Source: Botrytis cinerea B05.10
Taxonomy: Eukaryota > Ascomycota > Leotiomycetes > Helotiales > Sclerotiniaceae
NCBI RefSeq assembly: GCF_000143535.2
Contig: NC_037311.1
Span: 744,001 to 808,000 of the forward strand
Length of the DNA: 64,000 nucleotides
Reading direction: 5' to 3'
Positions 21,450-32,693 of the stretch are shown here, piece after piece; positions within the stretch are counted from its first letter, which is position 1; every line of letters starts with the position of its first letter. A program made the position numbers and the translations under genes. The notes under the pieces were generated by a model. That model ran no database searches. It worked only from the letters and a program-made list of their open reading frames with translations, and was not told the DNA's origin.

Positions 21450-23022
21450 TTTTTTAAGTAAAGATGCAAAATCACAAGGAGGACTCTATGATGTTTGTGA
21501 ATGTATTCGGGATATCAGCCTAGCCTTGGTTCTGCAGATCATGTTAAGCGCAGCGCCTAAATATAATCACGTGATGATGATCTATGGTTTTCTTATGAGT
21601 ACCTAAATAACTAACAGGTACAAGGTGCTAAACCTTATCTCTTTCCCCCTAATTCGGAAATATTGGAAAGATTCGACATAGTAATTATCGTGGATTGATG
21701 ACTGTTGATTTGAAGAACAACTGTCGGGACATCGATCATGTGATCACATAGACGGCACTGAATGAGCTAGCGCGGCGCTAGCTAGTACCTATAAATGTAC
21801 ATAGCTTCCCATAGTTATAAGTAAATATCAAGAATGATTACAAGAATAATAGGCTAAAGTACTTTACACTTATCAATCAAGTTGATACCAACAACGACTA
21901 TCGGTTGGAGCAATATCTTGTGAGCTTGATCAAGATACCTGGATATTTTTACAGGATGGCCTCCTGAAAAATTTAGCATTTGTAATCTTCCAATGCTTGA
22001 AGGAAACAAATTAAGCAAAGAACTTCCGAGGAGTACCAATTTCAAGTTGAGTTACCGATATGATATGAGTAGCTTTCTCGTAATAGACCACCACCAGTGG
22101 GTATACGTATACGGACTGATGGGACACTCCTCAACTTTCGATGTTTTTGATTATTTCATTCTTCAATTGTATGATGCCTTTTTTTGTTTCTTCTTTTTTT
22201 CTACATAAATCATTATGGCAATTCTTAAGACATTTATAAGTCAGTTTTGGTAGTCTCGTTAGTTCATACACCCACCGTTGGGCTCGTGTTGAAACTTGAT
22301 TTCACAGGAATGGGTTTTGGTTATATACTTCAACTGGACTTTTAGGAGTGTAGGACTAGTTAACCAAGAGATTGAGTATGCGAATTTTTTGAACTAACAT
22401 AGTTTCCTAATTTCCTCTTATTTTCTCAGATACCAGTATTGAGTATCCGATAGTTCGGACTGCAGTCCAACATTATAAAACTCTGAATGTCCAAAAGCAA
22501 TTAGAAATGGTAAATATTTCAATCAAATTCAATATTATCTCAAATGATTTGAATGTTCTAATTGGTTTGCAGATTTGATGATTTTTATTATTGAACTGCA
22601 ATGCAGACTATTGGACACTCTGTCCCTATACTGTTGGAGAATGTGTATATCATTTCAAATTGAACTCTACTGATCTCCTAGACTTTGAAGCAGCTGAAAT
22701 ATCAATCATCCTGCCCCCTTTTTACGAAGACTTTTTTTTCTGGTGCAGAATTATCTAGGAAGGGGGGCTGTTAAATATTTAGCTTTTCATGATGTGAGCT
22801 AGAGTTTCTTTCTCATACGCAGAGATGTTATTCACATGTCATTTTGGCCAAAGATTTTGACATTTGGCTTGTTGTGATTAATTTTAACAGCTACATGTTC
22901 TCGTTTTGACACCGGCCTAAGTTTTCAGTCATCCTTTCAACTCTGATTGCTTCTTTTCTAGCACCCGCCCACCCCCCTTTTCCAATTCAGAGGAATCCAT
23001 GTTTTCGCTATTTGTGTCCTCT
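21450..23022. other. AT-rich intergenic, 1.6 kb
   Basis: No gene is supported. It contains two short perfect palindromes at 21739-21783 in the promoter side of the F-box gene; the rest is AT-rich without clear structure. Confidence 0.55.
21739..21783. repeat. Two perfect palindromes
   Basis: TGTGATCACA at 21739-21748 and AGCTAGCGCGGCGCTAGCT at 21765-21783 (nine-base arms, one-base centre). They lie about 300 bp upstream of the F-box start. Possible binding sites for dimeric regulators or hairpin-prone DNA. Confidence 0.5.
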
Positions 23023-23250
23023 TCAGCACACGGTATAAGTGCCCAAGAAAAGTTTAAATGTAGAAATGTCTTTTGCCCAAAACACACGGTATAATCCTAG
23101 AGTAGCAAGCTCGGTCAGAAGTTCAGAGCATGTCGTGATTGGTAGAAACCATTTATGAGGATTTCCATCCTGATCTGCCATCAAACTGTCAAACTCGAGG
23201 TACAACATGATCTCCTTGAGAAACTGGTCTGGTAAATTTGGGGAGGGCAT
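23023..23250 (-). pseudogene. Possible F-box-like fragment
   Basis: A short frame (75 aa from the ATG at 23250) reading MPSPNLPDQFLKEIMLYLEFDSLMA, which resembles an F-box start, followed by about 50 residues with no recognised domain and then a stop. It could be a truncated relative of the F-box gene at 19980-21449, or chance. No intron rescues it that I can see. Confidence 0.25.
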
Positions 23251-23656
23251 ATTGCTCTCTGTGTTTCGTTGCTTGAGCTTGAAAAGCGGGATCACTATTC
23301 AGATATAAATTTCTAGCAGGAAGTAATGTTTCTTGAAGGTTGGCCAGATGTGCAGTTCGAATATTCATGTTTTCTAAACACGAAGCGCTATTTCTGCACG
23401 TCGATTTTCCTTAGAATGGAAGTCGAGACAAAATTATGTCCTAAATAAACACACCGGCTCTTTCCCATACAGGTTTTTTTTATCACTGTCACTTCCATTC
23501 TCATAGTTTCTATGGTATTTATCATATTTTAATCATAGAGCAAATGTATTTTTATTGTATTTTAATGTTTTTCAATTACGTCAAAAACGAACACCGACAA
23601 AGGAGAGTGCAAGCATACCTGCCATAAGGGCCAGCCTTCAGGTTAAGTTTTGAATC

Positions 23657-24391
23657 TCATAAGTCCCTGCTCATGAACTTTTTGAAAGCTTCATACTCCT
23701 CGAGCAACTCGCGATGCTCCTTCCTCGAGTCTTTGAGCGCATTTTGGGTGTTTCTTCTGATTTCAAGTGAATCAACGTGTTCTTCTTTGAGGTCGTCAAA
23801 GCAGTGCTTGCATTTACAAATTTTACCTCCCGGACTATAACACTTCCAACTATCGAAGAGATAAATATACTTTACTTTGGGTGGAAGAGAAAGTCTTAGA
23901 AGGCCGGGAGTTTGGTGGACCAGAGCTTCGTAATTCTCGCGAATTTTCTGAGTTTCTTTATCCAATGCAACGAGTTCGTAATGTAGAGCATGTTGGATTT
24001 TGACGACCTCAGATTGATGTTCTAACATATACCTGTATCCATAGTGGTCTTCGTAGCAGTCAAGCAATCTGCAATTGCTATCCGATTCGTGGTCCAAATG
24101 GTCTTCGTCAAATTCGGGTACCCCAGTTGGTGTAGTCTCCACACCGGATGGGATAATGCTCGAGTTGTCAATGACACCCGCAATATCCCCATCATTTGAC
24201 TCAAGATATCGATCTGTCTCTAGGTCTGACATATTTTCGCCTTCGCGTTCGAAGGCAATTTCCGCGATGTCTGCAATGGTTCTATCAATAAGATCAATAA
24301 TTCCATCGATCTCTGGAGTCAATGTGATTTCCTCGAGTCTCTCAACAACTTCAGCAAGGTCTCTATCAATTATCATCATAATTTGGTCCAT
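23657..24391 (-). CDS. Unrecognised Cys-motif/coiled-coil protein, copy 1
   Basis: A single exon of 244 aa, function unknown. It starts MDQIMMIIDRD, resembling the N-terminus of the neighbour at 25493-26734 (MKWTPILIDWD). An acidic stretch follows, then two repeat units. Each has a cysteine- or aromatic-rich head, about 40 residues of charged coiled-coil-like helix, and a Y-x-A-L/F end: the first ends YEALVHQTPG, and the second begins CKCKHCFDDL and ends LEEYEAFKKF. The C-x-C-x2-C head could bind a metal. There is no signal peptide or membrane segment. It lies 1.1 kb from the longer paralog on the same strand, suggesting local duplication. I do not recognise the family. Confidence 0.6.
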   Translation of the reverse strand: MDQIMMIIDRDLAEVVERLEEITLTPEIDGIIDLIDRTIADIAEIAFEREGENMSDLETDRYLESNDGDIAGVIDNSSIIPSGVETTPTGVPEFDEDHLDHESDSNCRLLDCYEDHYGYRYMLEHQSEVVKIQHALHYELVALDKETQKIRENYEALVHQTPGLLRLSLPPKVKYIYLFDSWKCYSPGGKICKCKHCFDDLKEEHVDSLEIRRNTQNALKDSRKEHRELLEEYEAFKKFMSRDL

Positions 24392-25492
24392 GTTAGCAAT
24401 TTCAATCGTCTAATCTGAACGATTAGCTGAAATCCTTCTGTTACAATTGAAATGAGAAGCAGTAGGTCTAAGGAAGATCGGAGCTGTTGATACTTGTATA
24501 ATGTGAGAAGTAATCGATGGCGAGTATGAGGATGGAGTTTGGTTTATAAGGGAGATATTGCATGATTTTATAATCTAGAAGGCATAGCTGTTTGGAATCT
24601 GTTGTTTTTGATTTCCATGGTTGCCTCCTTGAAGAAATTCGACAAGGCCGGTTTGGCAATAACTTTCTCCGTCATCCAACTAGCATGTGAACTATTCAAA
24701 TGTTGTTTCATACTACTTGAGCTTTGCTTTGTTGTTGTACTTGGGCTGGAAGAAGGCAGGTCCAAAGTTCTTTGTTGGGGAGGCGCTATTCTTTATCCTC
24801 ATCACAATCCTTTGTCTGACTTGTATCCATGACTCTAGCACAGTAGCTGCGAACTCACAATTTTTCTTGCATTTTATCAAGCAACCATATTTGCTTTACG
24901 TTGAATCTAGTGACAGACTTTCAAGACAATATTAGACTGGTGTGTGAAATAGTAATGAGCAGAAAAGTTCCGCCGCACTTCTCAACTATGCATGCGTTGA
25001 TAATGCTCGCTTCGTTCTTGACAACAATCATTTATTCAATATTCTTACACACACTCGACTTATATTTTGGACCAAACCTATAATACTTCAAAGGCTATGC
25101 GAATCATAGATGCATCCAGTACGCTCATGAAGTAAATAAAACTTTCATTACTTCGACGTCTGCGAAGATACAAATCGTCTATACGATACATCAGCTTCGT
25201 AAAGGGGCCACTGACACTTCCTTTAAATCCATGCAAGAAAACAATGAGAAGCCACATCGACTCTGATACCTCGAATGGCTAGTATTTTCGTATACAACTC
25301 ATCACCTCAAATTACATGGCAACCTTCTTCTCAACATATTAACCGTCACTTTCATTTCACAGGGTTGCAGCCCATACAAGATTCTAATTATTCCAAAAAA
25401 AAAAAATTATATTAATTCATTATTTCCCAACTCCTAGATCTCAACAAAGGAAAACTAGAAAGGAAACCAAAAATATTCGTGAAGACCAGCTT
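24392..25492. other. Intergenic between the two paralogs
   Basis: AT-rich spacer of 1.1 kb with no convincing coding frame on either strand. It contains the promoter of copy 1 and the 3' end of copy 2. Confidence 0.55.
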
Positions 25493-26734
25493 CTACCACC
25501 CCCCCATGGCTCTATTTCGGAAGTTTGCATACTCCTCGAACAAATCGCTATATTGCTGCTCGAATTTAAAGATTTTACGAAAAATTCGGTTGACTTTGAC
25601 AGCATTGATGAGTTTCAACTCCAACTCACAGTAAGAACACGAACCACAACGATCGCGAGGTGGATCCGAGTCCGCAAGAGAAGGTTCAACAACTCTGTAT
25701 TGCTCCACGATATGTCTATCGTGTTGAGATTTGAGATGCTCGTAACACTCATACTGCTGTCGGACACTAAATGGTCTGCTGGAAACTTCAAATCTTGAAG
25801 AGTTGGTAGCCCGATGGACTAGAGCTTCGTATTTGGCCTCAAGCTCTCTGTATTCTTCCATCATTGTTTCGCACTCGGAAAAGAATTTGGATCGTTCATG
25901 GTAGGCCTCGTCGAGTTGATTTTCCATCATCTCGCTGCAGTCGCTGCAGTTATGACGACAGTGACAACAATCCTCAGGGTCGAACTCGTAGTGTTTTTCG
26001 AATGTTTTTGAGTTGGCCGAAAGCTTCTCTCGCATAATTGCAAATAATCGATCGCATTTATCAAGTAAGTCTTCATTCATGACGGTCATATCATCGACTT
26101 GTTGACGTATAGCATTCTTAGTCTGAACAATTTTGACATGGCATGCCTCTAATTTTTCATAACGACGACGAAAGTGGCAGATTCCAAGAACTAGAGGACT
26201 GGGACGTTGATAATCGTAGCAAGAATTATCAATAATCGGCAAATCCAAAGGCATATCCGAAAATTTTACACTGGAGCCAGTGAGTTTGTAGTAAAGAGCT
26301 GAATATCTCTCGCGATACGTTGAATTGTTCTTTGCTAAAGCAACGAGTTTACTGTACAATATATTCCGGGTCTTGATAACGTTGAAGTGCGCCATTTCCA
26401 AATATCCGATGCAACGATTGCAATAGCAGTGACTGCCAGGAATGGAAGCTTTGTATTTGTATGCCAAATAGTGCGCAAGATTAGAGTATTCTGGGACTAG
26501 TTTAAGGTCAGTTCCTATCTCCATGCACTCTTTATGAGCCGAAGAAATCAATTTACCGAACATTACTAACTCATCTCCCGAAACCATCTCGGCACTCGTA
26601 TCAAGGTGAGCTTCTCCGGTAGAAACAGCTTCTGTGTTGGTTGATATGCTTACTGGTTTGGTACTGTCTTGGGTGTAATCCATCTGAGTTCTGTCGCTGG
26701 TATCCCAGTCGATCAAAATTGGTGTCCACTTCAT
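25493..26734 (-). CDS. Unrecognised Cys-motif/coiled-coil protein, copy 2
   Basis: The frame extends upstream to 26842, but the Met at 26734 (MKWTPILIDWD) is preferred because both relatives begin alike; this gives 413 aa. Three repeat units are visible. Unit A: head HCYCNRCIGYLE, end YSALYYKLTGSSVKF. Unit B: head CCHCRHNCSDCSEMM, end YEALVHRATNSSRF. Unit C: head CGSCSYCELELK, end YSDLFEEYANF at the C-terminus. Between head and end lie 35-45 residues of Glu/Lys/Arg-rich helix. Heads of closely spaced cysteines suggest metal binding or disulphides; charged helices suggest coiled coils and oligomers. It has no signal peptide, so it is probably nuclear or cytosolic. Function unknown. Confidence 0.65.
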   Translation of the reverse strand: MKWTPILIDWDTSDRTQMDYTQDSTKPVSISTNTEAVSTGEAHLDTSAEMVSGDELVMFGKLISSAHKECMEIGTDLKLVPEYSNLAHYLAYKYKASIPGSHCYCNRCIGYLEMAHFNVIKTRNILYSKLVALAKNNSTYRERYSALYYKLTGSSVKFSDMPLDLPIIDNSCYDYQRPSPLVLGICHFRRRYEKLEACHVKIVQTKNAIRQQVDDMTVMNEDLLDKCDRLFAIMREKLSANSKTFEKHYEFDPEDCCHCRHNCSDCSEMMENQLDEAYHERSKFFSECETMMEEYRELEAKYEALVHRATNSSRFEVSSRPFSVRQQYECYEHLKSQHDRHIVEQYRVVEPSLADSDPPRDRCGSCSYCELELKLINAVKVNRIFRKIFKFEQQYSDLFEEYANFRNRAMGGW

Positions 26735-27416
26735 CTTGCTTACTATATCTAATTCTTGGATGTGTAATCGAGGATTTAGATTTATAATTAGATGTTTGGA
26801 GTATTGAGTGAAGATGGGAATTTGTACTGAAATGAGAAACATAAGTCAAACCAGAAGTATAATATAGTTGAAAAATGAGATTTGTTCAAAGCCTGTTCCA
26901 TGTATGGCATGCATGTTTTTCTTTTTGAAGAATAACAAAGGTAACAATCTCATTGTTCTCGAACTTAAATCCTTTATCTGGGTTACAAAGCATGGGTCAG
27001 CGGAGAAGATGCGACGACGGATTTCAAGTGTCAAAATCCTTTTCCAACGAACTTTCGTATCCTATGCATTGAGAACAACACGAGAAAATGCGCAATCTGC
27101 ACTCAATATATCATGAGATAATACTATGGGTTTGAAACACATGGATTGCTATGTCAAGAGAAAGATAATATACAACCTCCACCAAACTTCCCCTCAAACA
27201 ACCCCCACTACCGACAGACTCATCACTCATCACTCATCAACCATCCAACAATCGCCATCCACCAAACAAAAGAAATCAGGCATTCGCTCATCCCGTCATA
27301 ATCCTCATCATCATGCCCCCATCACCGTCACCAAAATAACCAAATCGAACCAAAACAATCTAAAGAAACCAATTTGCACATTCCATCTCCACTAAAAGCA
27401 GTTGACCCCAAATCCC
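26735..27416. other. Intergenic, promoter of copy 2 and 3' flank of methyltransferase
   Basis: No gene is supported. The 27126-27395 stretch is CA-rich and translates to low-complexity Thr/His/Ser sequence; it is probably the 3' UTR of the minus-strand methyltransferase gene. Confidence 0.55.
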
Positions 27417-30287
27417 TCACAATGGCTTTCTAGCCCATCCATTCAAAGTTCTCCATCCAGCACCACAAGTTCTACCCTCTTCAATGAGGTTCTGTACACC
27501 CTCCAACGTGCCCTCATCACCCACTGTCTGAACTCTACATCTCAACAACCATTTCTCCCAAGCCCAACCACCGACTAGACCGGTGACACAAGCTGCATCT
27601 CCTGTGCTTCCGCTAACCATTGCTTCCATTTCCAATGGATCACCTACACTGTTTCTCTCCACATCCAATCTATGCTCAGGATCTGCACCCATGGGCAAAA
27701 ATACCCACGCGCGTTTGATACCTACGAAACCCGCGCGTTTGAGACGACCAAGCCAAAGCTTAGTTGGAGAGGGATCATAACCGAGGGTCTTGAGGTTAAA
27801 TCCGAATTCGACACTTTTGGCCAAGCCCATTGGGCCCGCGTTCACGATATCAGAATCCATGATGGAGAAGTCAAGATATCCGCCTGGCTTAAGAATACGC
27901 ATGCATTCATTGAGGCAAGCTTCCCATTCATCTTCGCCATTCTCGCCGCGCTCCTTGAGAATCATGTAGACTTCGCGAGCGGAAATGAGATCAAATTGGT
28001 TATCTTTCCATGGAAGCTTAACGAGACGTTCTACAGCTACCTGACGAAGATTCTTGGGACCGCGAATATTGGAGTTTGAAAGTTGACGGAGAGCCTTGGT
28101 GGTTACAGTGTAGACTTTACAGTTGGGATATTCGGTAGCACAATGCCATGCCCAATCACATGTGGCTTGTCCACCGAGGTCGAGAATGCGAGCACGGTCT
28201 CGAGGAGTGCCGCTAATGGTGGGGCCCATTGAGGAAAGTCTTGCGAGACGCTTGGCAACCGGAGCTGCGATCAAGCGACCTCCATTAAGCATTTTAGTTG
28301 CTGAGACATTCCAGGCTGCAGGTGACATTTGTTCAAGAGCCTCGATTTCTTTGTCATTCTGGAGCTTTTCGGGATCTTCAAATGGAGTATCGTCACCACG
28401 AGCCACGTTGGAAGACATGCGGCGCTTTGGAGACATGGGAAGAACGCTCAATTGGTATTTACCGAGAAGACTGGCACGATGAGCTGCCGGGAATGAGACG
28501 CGTTGAGATTGAATAGCTTCAAACCTGGGCACACGATGAACGAAGACATCGCGACGACGTGTTTTACGAACTGAACGCTTGAAAGCACGATGATAAGTCG
28601 ATTCCTGAGGAATGGCTTTGGGTAGCGGACATGCATTTCCGGCTAGCGTGGCAAGTGTAGCAGTAGCGGCTGCTGGAGTGGAGACATCATGATTGATGGG
28701 GTCTGTAGAAAATCGAACAATCTTCTTACGCTGCAAAGGCAGTGGCTCAGTCTCAATTGGTGAGATGTTCATTTCTGCTGCCGAAAGTCTTACACTGACA
28801 GCTCGCTTCAACAAGGCAACTTCATCATCACGAGCCTCTGTAGGGTTAATGAGTTCCGAGAGATAGTCATGCTGAGCTGCAAGCCACAGTGCCGTGCGGT
28901 CAACATTGGCACTTGCAGTGTCCTCAAGCTTGTTGATATATCCAGGTGCGTAATCCGTTAAGATCTCATCAGCTACAATCTCTTCCTCAAAATTGGTCTT
29001 GTTCGGTGGTGGAGAGCTGATAGGAACAATCGTTTCATCAGAATTGTCGTGGCGGATTTCGGGTCGAATAAATTTAGCAGTTGGTGGCCCATCAGTATCA
29101 GCGGGCTCTGGAACTTCGATGATACGCTCAACTGGATGAGGTGCCCACGGAGTGTTGTAAAAGTTTTCGGCGGTGGTTGACGAAGGTGGAAGAGGCTCGT
29201 CTGGCGTAATGGGTACAAGGTGCCAGGTATGTCTTGCGCCATGGCCCAAAGAAGCAAAGAAGCCACCAGGAGATGGGATCTCCAAATTTGTTAAACTTTC
29301 CATAGCTCGCTGCTGACTTGGAGTAAGAACTAACGAGTTAGCGCGGTGAATGTTTGTATGCAATGGTGGCAAGCTTTGCTGCATTTCTTGACCAGATATA
29401 ATTTCTTGTGGTGCAGTACTCAAATCAATGACCTGTTCCGGCTGCTGTTCATCAAAGTAGTCATTTGAAGGTCCTGAGATCGCCTCCAAGGTGGCCATAG
29501 CAGCAGGTTGCAATTGAACACCCCAGCTAGCACGAGGACCATCCTCTTCACTGTCATAGCCGACATCTGGAGTTGGTGGAGCAGATATTTGGGCCATCTG
29601 CTCTGAATCCATGCTTCCATCCAATGAAGGCGGAGTCGATGATGATGGAATTGATAGATTTTCTTGGTTCTTGAGAAACGTGAGAAGAGCGGGAGACATT
29701 GCTACTCTCGGGGGTGGTGTTGGTGGTACTGGAGAGGCTAATTGACGTTTGAAGGCGGTGACTTCAGCCCATGGATCTTCATTTGAAGGGATCACAAGTG
29801 AAGGCAATGAGCTTAGCGAGTTTCTACTTCGGGTTGAGCCCATGGATGACCTGTTTGATCTTGAAAACTGCCCAGCACTAGTTCTTTGCCTCATAGTGCT
29901 GCTCCTTCGAGTATCGTCGTCGGATGAAGCATCATAAAGATCATCGAAGTCTGTAGCGTCGGTTGTAAAACTTGTTCTTGTCCATGGTGCTGATGAAGGA
30001 GCGGAAGTAGAGTCTTTGCTTGAGTCTGAGCAGGATGGTGAAGCTGGACGATATTGTTGCATGAATTGATTTGCTCGAGGCGTTGGAAAGTGATCGCTGA
30101 GGGGAGAAAGGAAGTCTGCCTTGAGGGGGGATCTATCTCGACCTCGCATTTCCATGTGTTTTGAACCCCGTACCGATTCTTCTTCATCTTCCATTATTGT
30201 ATTAAGTAGCCGTCTTCTTGTCTGTGCCTGCACAGGTGAAGTCGGCGGCCGGTATGTTGTGGCAGGTAGATAATCTAGAGTTGCCAT
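27417..30287 (-). CDS. SAM-dependent methyltransferase with long disordered N-terminus
   Basis: A single exon of 956 aa. Residues 1-690 are Ser/Pro/Thr-rich with acidic patches, no globular domain recognised, and short conserved-looking islands (for example RKKIVRFSTDP and VRKTRRRDVFVHRVPRF). A class I methyltransferase domain occupies about 698-870: ILDLGGQATCDW is motif I (SAM binding), NCKVYTVTTK motif II, LPWKDNQFDLISA the motif III/IV region, and RILKPGGYLDFSIMD the post-motif strand with LKPGG. A C-terminal segment with several Trp follows. The substrate is unknown. It resembles fungal LaeA-like/UMTA-type proteins only in the shared fold. No membrane or secretion signal. Confidence 0.8.
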   Translation of the reverse strand: MATLDYLPATTYRPPTSPVQAQTRRRLLNTIMEDEEESVRGSKHMEMRGRDRSPLKADFLSPLSDHFPTPRANQFMQQYRPASPSCSDSSKDSTSAPSSAPWTRTSFTTDATDFDDLYDASSDDDTRRSSTMRQRTSAGQFSRSNRSSMGSTRSRNSLSSLPSLVIPSNEDPWAEVTAFKRQLASPVPPTPPPRVAMSPALLTFLKNQENLSIPSSSTPPSLDGSMDSEQMAQISAPPTPDVGYDSEEDGPRASWGVQLQPAAMATLEAISGPSNDYFDEQQPEQVIDLSTAPQEIISGQEMQQSLPPLHTNIHRANSLVLTPSQQRAMESLTNLEIPSPGGFFASLGHGARHTWHLVPITPDEPLPPSSTTAENFYNTPWAPHPVERIIEVPEPADTDGPPTAKFIRPEIRHDNSDETIVPISSPPPNKTNFEEEIVADEILTDYAPGYINKLEDTASANVDRTALWLAAQHDYLSELINPTEARDDEVALLKRAVSVRLSAAEMNISPIETEPLPLQRKKIVRFSTDPINHDVSTPAAATATLATLAGNACPLPKAIPQESTYHRAFKRSVRKTRRRDVFVHRVPRFEAIQSQRVSFPAAHRASLLGKYQLSVLPMSPKRRMSSNVARGDDTPFEDPEKLQNDKEIEALEQMSPAAWNVSATKMLNGGRLIAAPVAKRLARLSSMGPTISGTPRDRARILDLGGQATCDWAWHCATEYPNCKVYTVTTKALRQLSNSNIRGPKNLRQVAVERLVKLPWKDNQFDLISAREVYMILKERGENGEDEWEACLNECMRILKPGGYLDFSIMDSDIVNAGPMGLAKSVEFGFNLKTLGYDPSPTKLWLGRLKRAGFVGIKRAWVFLPMGADPEHRLDVERNSVGDPLEMEAMVSGSTGDAACVTGLVGGWAWEKWLLRCRVQTVGDEGTLEGVQNLIEEGRTCGAGWRTLNGWARKPL

Positions 30288-32222
30288 TTTGTAGACCTAA
30301 AAAACGTGATCTTTTTGTTTACGTTCCTGATCGACTGGGTATCGTGAATTAATTTTCGAAAACGCGCTGCGTCTCGTGAGGCAAGGAAAATGAGATATTA
30401 AAAGATAGTATGCTTCGATCAACGAAGACTTTGTAACACAATGGCAAAAAAGAGAGGAATTAACAACGGCGAGAACAATACACCTCCTACACTACAAAAA
30501 AGAATGAGACGAGAAGAAATTTCGTTTGGTAACTGGGCGGCTCAAAGGTTTATACCGACGATACCTGTATTGCCTGTATAATCGTCACTGGATAGCGTCA
30601 AAAGTTGACCGGGGGAGCTGGCAGGTGTGGCACCAATGGAAAACTATTTTTATTGAAGAACCGACCAAAAGGGACTCACAAGCCTCTTCAAGCGTCAAGA
30701 CCAATATGATCTCCACTAGTCAAGAGATTCATCCAAAATGAGGGTGAAAGATTGAGATTGACTAAGGTACTACAACATCGGTTCACGACCGTATAGCCAA
30801 TAGAACATGTGGCTGTTCAACCATAATGCATGGCAATGACGACCCCGCAGCGAATAGTTGGCAAGTAAGGACTGAAATGGGAAGAAAATCAATTTTTCTA
30901 GCAAATTGCGCGCGCAACGATTAATTGAGAAGGTAGGTTTTCCGTTAGCGCTTGCATACAACATCTGCCAATAAAAGTGCTCATCGACTGCAGAACCTTG
31001 CTGATTTACGGGAACACCACAAGTTCGGCGCGTAAAAATAGAAATGGTTAAAAGACTGACCTATGGGGATGAATCTCCATGCACCACGAGTTAGACTGGG
31101 TTTGACTTGATCGTAGTTCAACTTCACACGACTGGATGTGATGTTTTGATGTACACAATTGATTCGTGCAGTACCCATGTAGAGCCCATGCCATGAGGAC
31201 AGAAATAGGTGACAGGCGGGCTCTCTATATATAATTTGACTTTCTGTAAGTTCTGTAAGTAGAAGTATCATCCGATGAATAATGCCAGCTAGTCATCCTA
31301 ACCTGATTGTGTGCAGCACAAATATAGGTGCAGTGTATGAGCTCATATTTGCTGGCGGTATGATCGAGGTACCTGCATTTAAAGATTGCCAGCTAAGCAG
31401 CAATGGGCAAAACTTTCTATACTCTGTATACATGTATATATCTTGGCGTCTGCCGATTGCATCATATCGTACACCTTTGATCCTCTGTCTTCGATGGATG
31501 CTTGAGGTGATGTTGATGGACGAATAAATGAGAGATCTTAAACACCGGACAGTTTCTACAAGCCAGATGGAAGTATCTGTCACGTGACATCGCCACGGTC
31601 CCTCCTTGTTATATCCATCATCAATTTTACTTCATTGGTGCTTCTATAAGCTCACAAGTACCCGAAGAATCCGAACCTGTGCACCGAGCCACGTTGGATT
31701 GGGGCGATATCACTTATACTCGACCACATAATCCGATTTCTGTGTTTAGCGACGTTAATGTATTGAGTTACTTTAACTTCACATTGCAAATGTAGAGTTC
31801 TTGTGGACTCATACACTGTGTATCCTGAGTACCAGGCAATGCATTCATCTAAGCAATATTTATGCATGCACGGCTAACCCTGAATAGGCAGATGGTTCGA
31901 CCGACACTTGAGTATCTGGGACACAAATTCTTTCACGTGGTAGTCAGATGCTTCTGAGACTTCATGTATCACACTCAAGTCTTGTCTTTTATGGCCGGGA
32001 ATATTTGTCATATTCTTGAGTCCCGACCTCCCATCTGACCGGGCCAACACATTGTGACCGGCTTATAGACTCAGCCTGCTGATCCTCAGACACCAGTGTG
32101 GCGTCGCCCTATCACAAATACCTGTTCATTTGATGACAGGCGGCAACACAGACTCGAAAAGTTTCACAAGTTTCTATTTTTCATATACTTCGAGAGATCC
32201 TAATATCATCATAATCATCATC
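30288..32222. other. Gene-poor stretch, 1.9 kb
   Basis: Upstream region of the methyltransferase gene and beyond. No frame with family features; no RNA gene seen. Confidence 0.55.
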
Positions 32223-32495
32223 ATGGCCAACGGACAACACTTTAGAACATTCAGTAGGGTATTTCAAACAGGCCATGAAAACGCCGCCCAACGTAATTGG
32301 GTGCACTGTATACACATCAATCAAGATGGATCAATCTATTATTACACAGATACACCATTATGCTTAGACCATATAAAGGCAGAATTTTGTTTGCCCTATA
32401 AAAAGGAACTAGATACCAAAGTTGCGTTCAGTTCCATGCTCATTGGGAGGTATCAGAAGAGAATATTCCTTCGAATTAAAGTATTTGGTCGCTAG
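32223..32495 (+). CDS. Possible 90-residue hypothetical protein
   Basis: The ATG at 32223 lies in a good context (ATCATCATGGCC). The product begins MANGQHFRTFSRVFQTGHEN and has the segment WVHCIHINQDGSIYYYTD, which has the feel of a beta-sheet protein. There are no known motifs, no signal peptide and no neighbours in an obvious relation. It sits in a zone of decayed genes and may itself be a fragment. Confidence 0.3.
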   Translation: MANGQHFRTFSRVFQTGHENAAQRNWVHCIHINQDGSIYYYTDTPLCLDHIKAEFCLPYKKELDTKVAFSSMLIGRYQKRIFLRIKVFGR

Positions 32496-32693
32496 TGAAA
32501 AGAATTTCTCGAATGGCTTATAAAGGGAGACATTCGCAATTCATTGGTGAACGGACCTAGCAAGTGTGGATACATTATGATCATCTTCCAACTCAAGAGA
32601 CTCATCTCACCTCCTCCCCATCTCCAAAAAACTTAGATTATTAGCCAAGTTTCAATCTGTTGATATTGACGATGCATTCCCTGAATGTCCTCA

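Noticed and set aside
27126..27395. Plus-strand 89-codon Thr/His/Ser-rich frame
   Set aside because: Low-complexity translation of a CA-rich stretch that fits the 3' UTR of the minus-strand methyltransferase gene.
28123..28482. Plus-strand 119-codon frame
   Set aside because: Antisense shadow of the methyltransferase gene, as are the other plus frames at 27583-28516.
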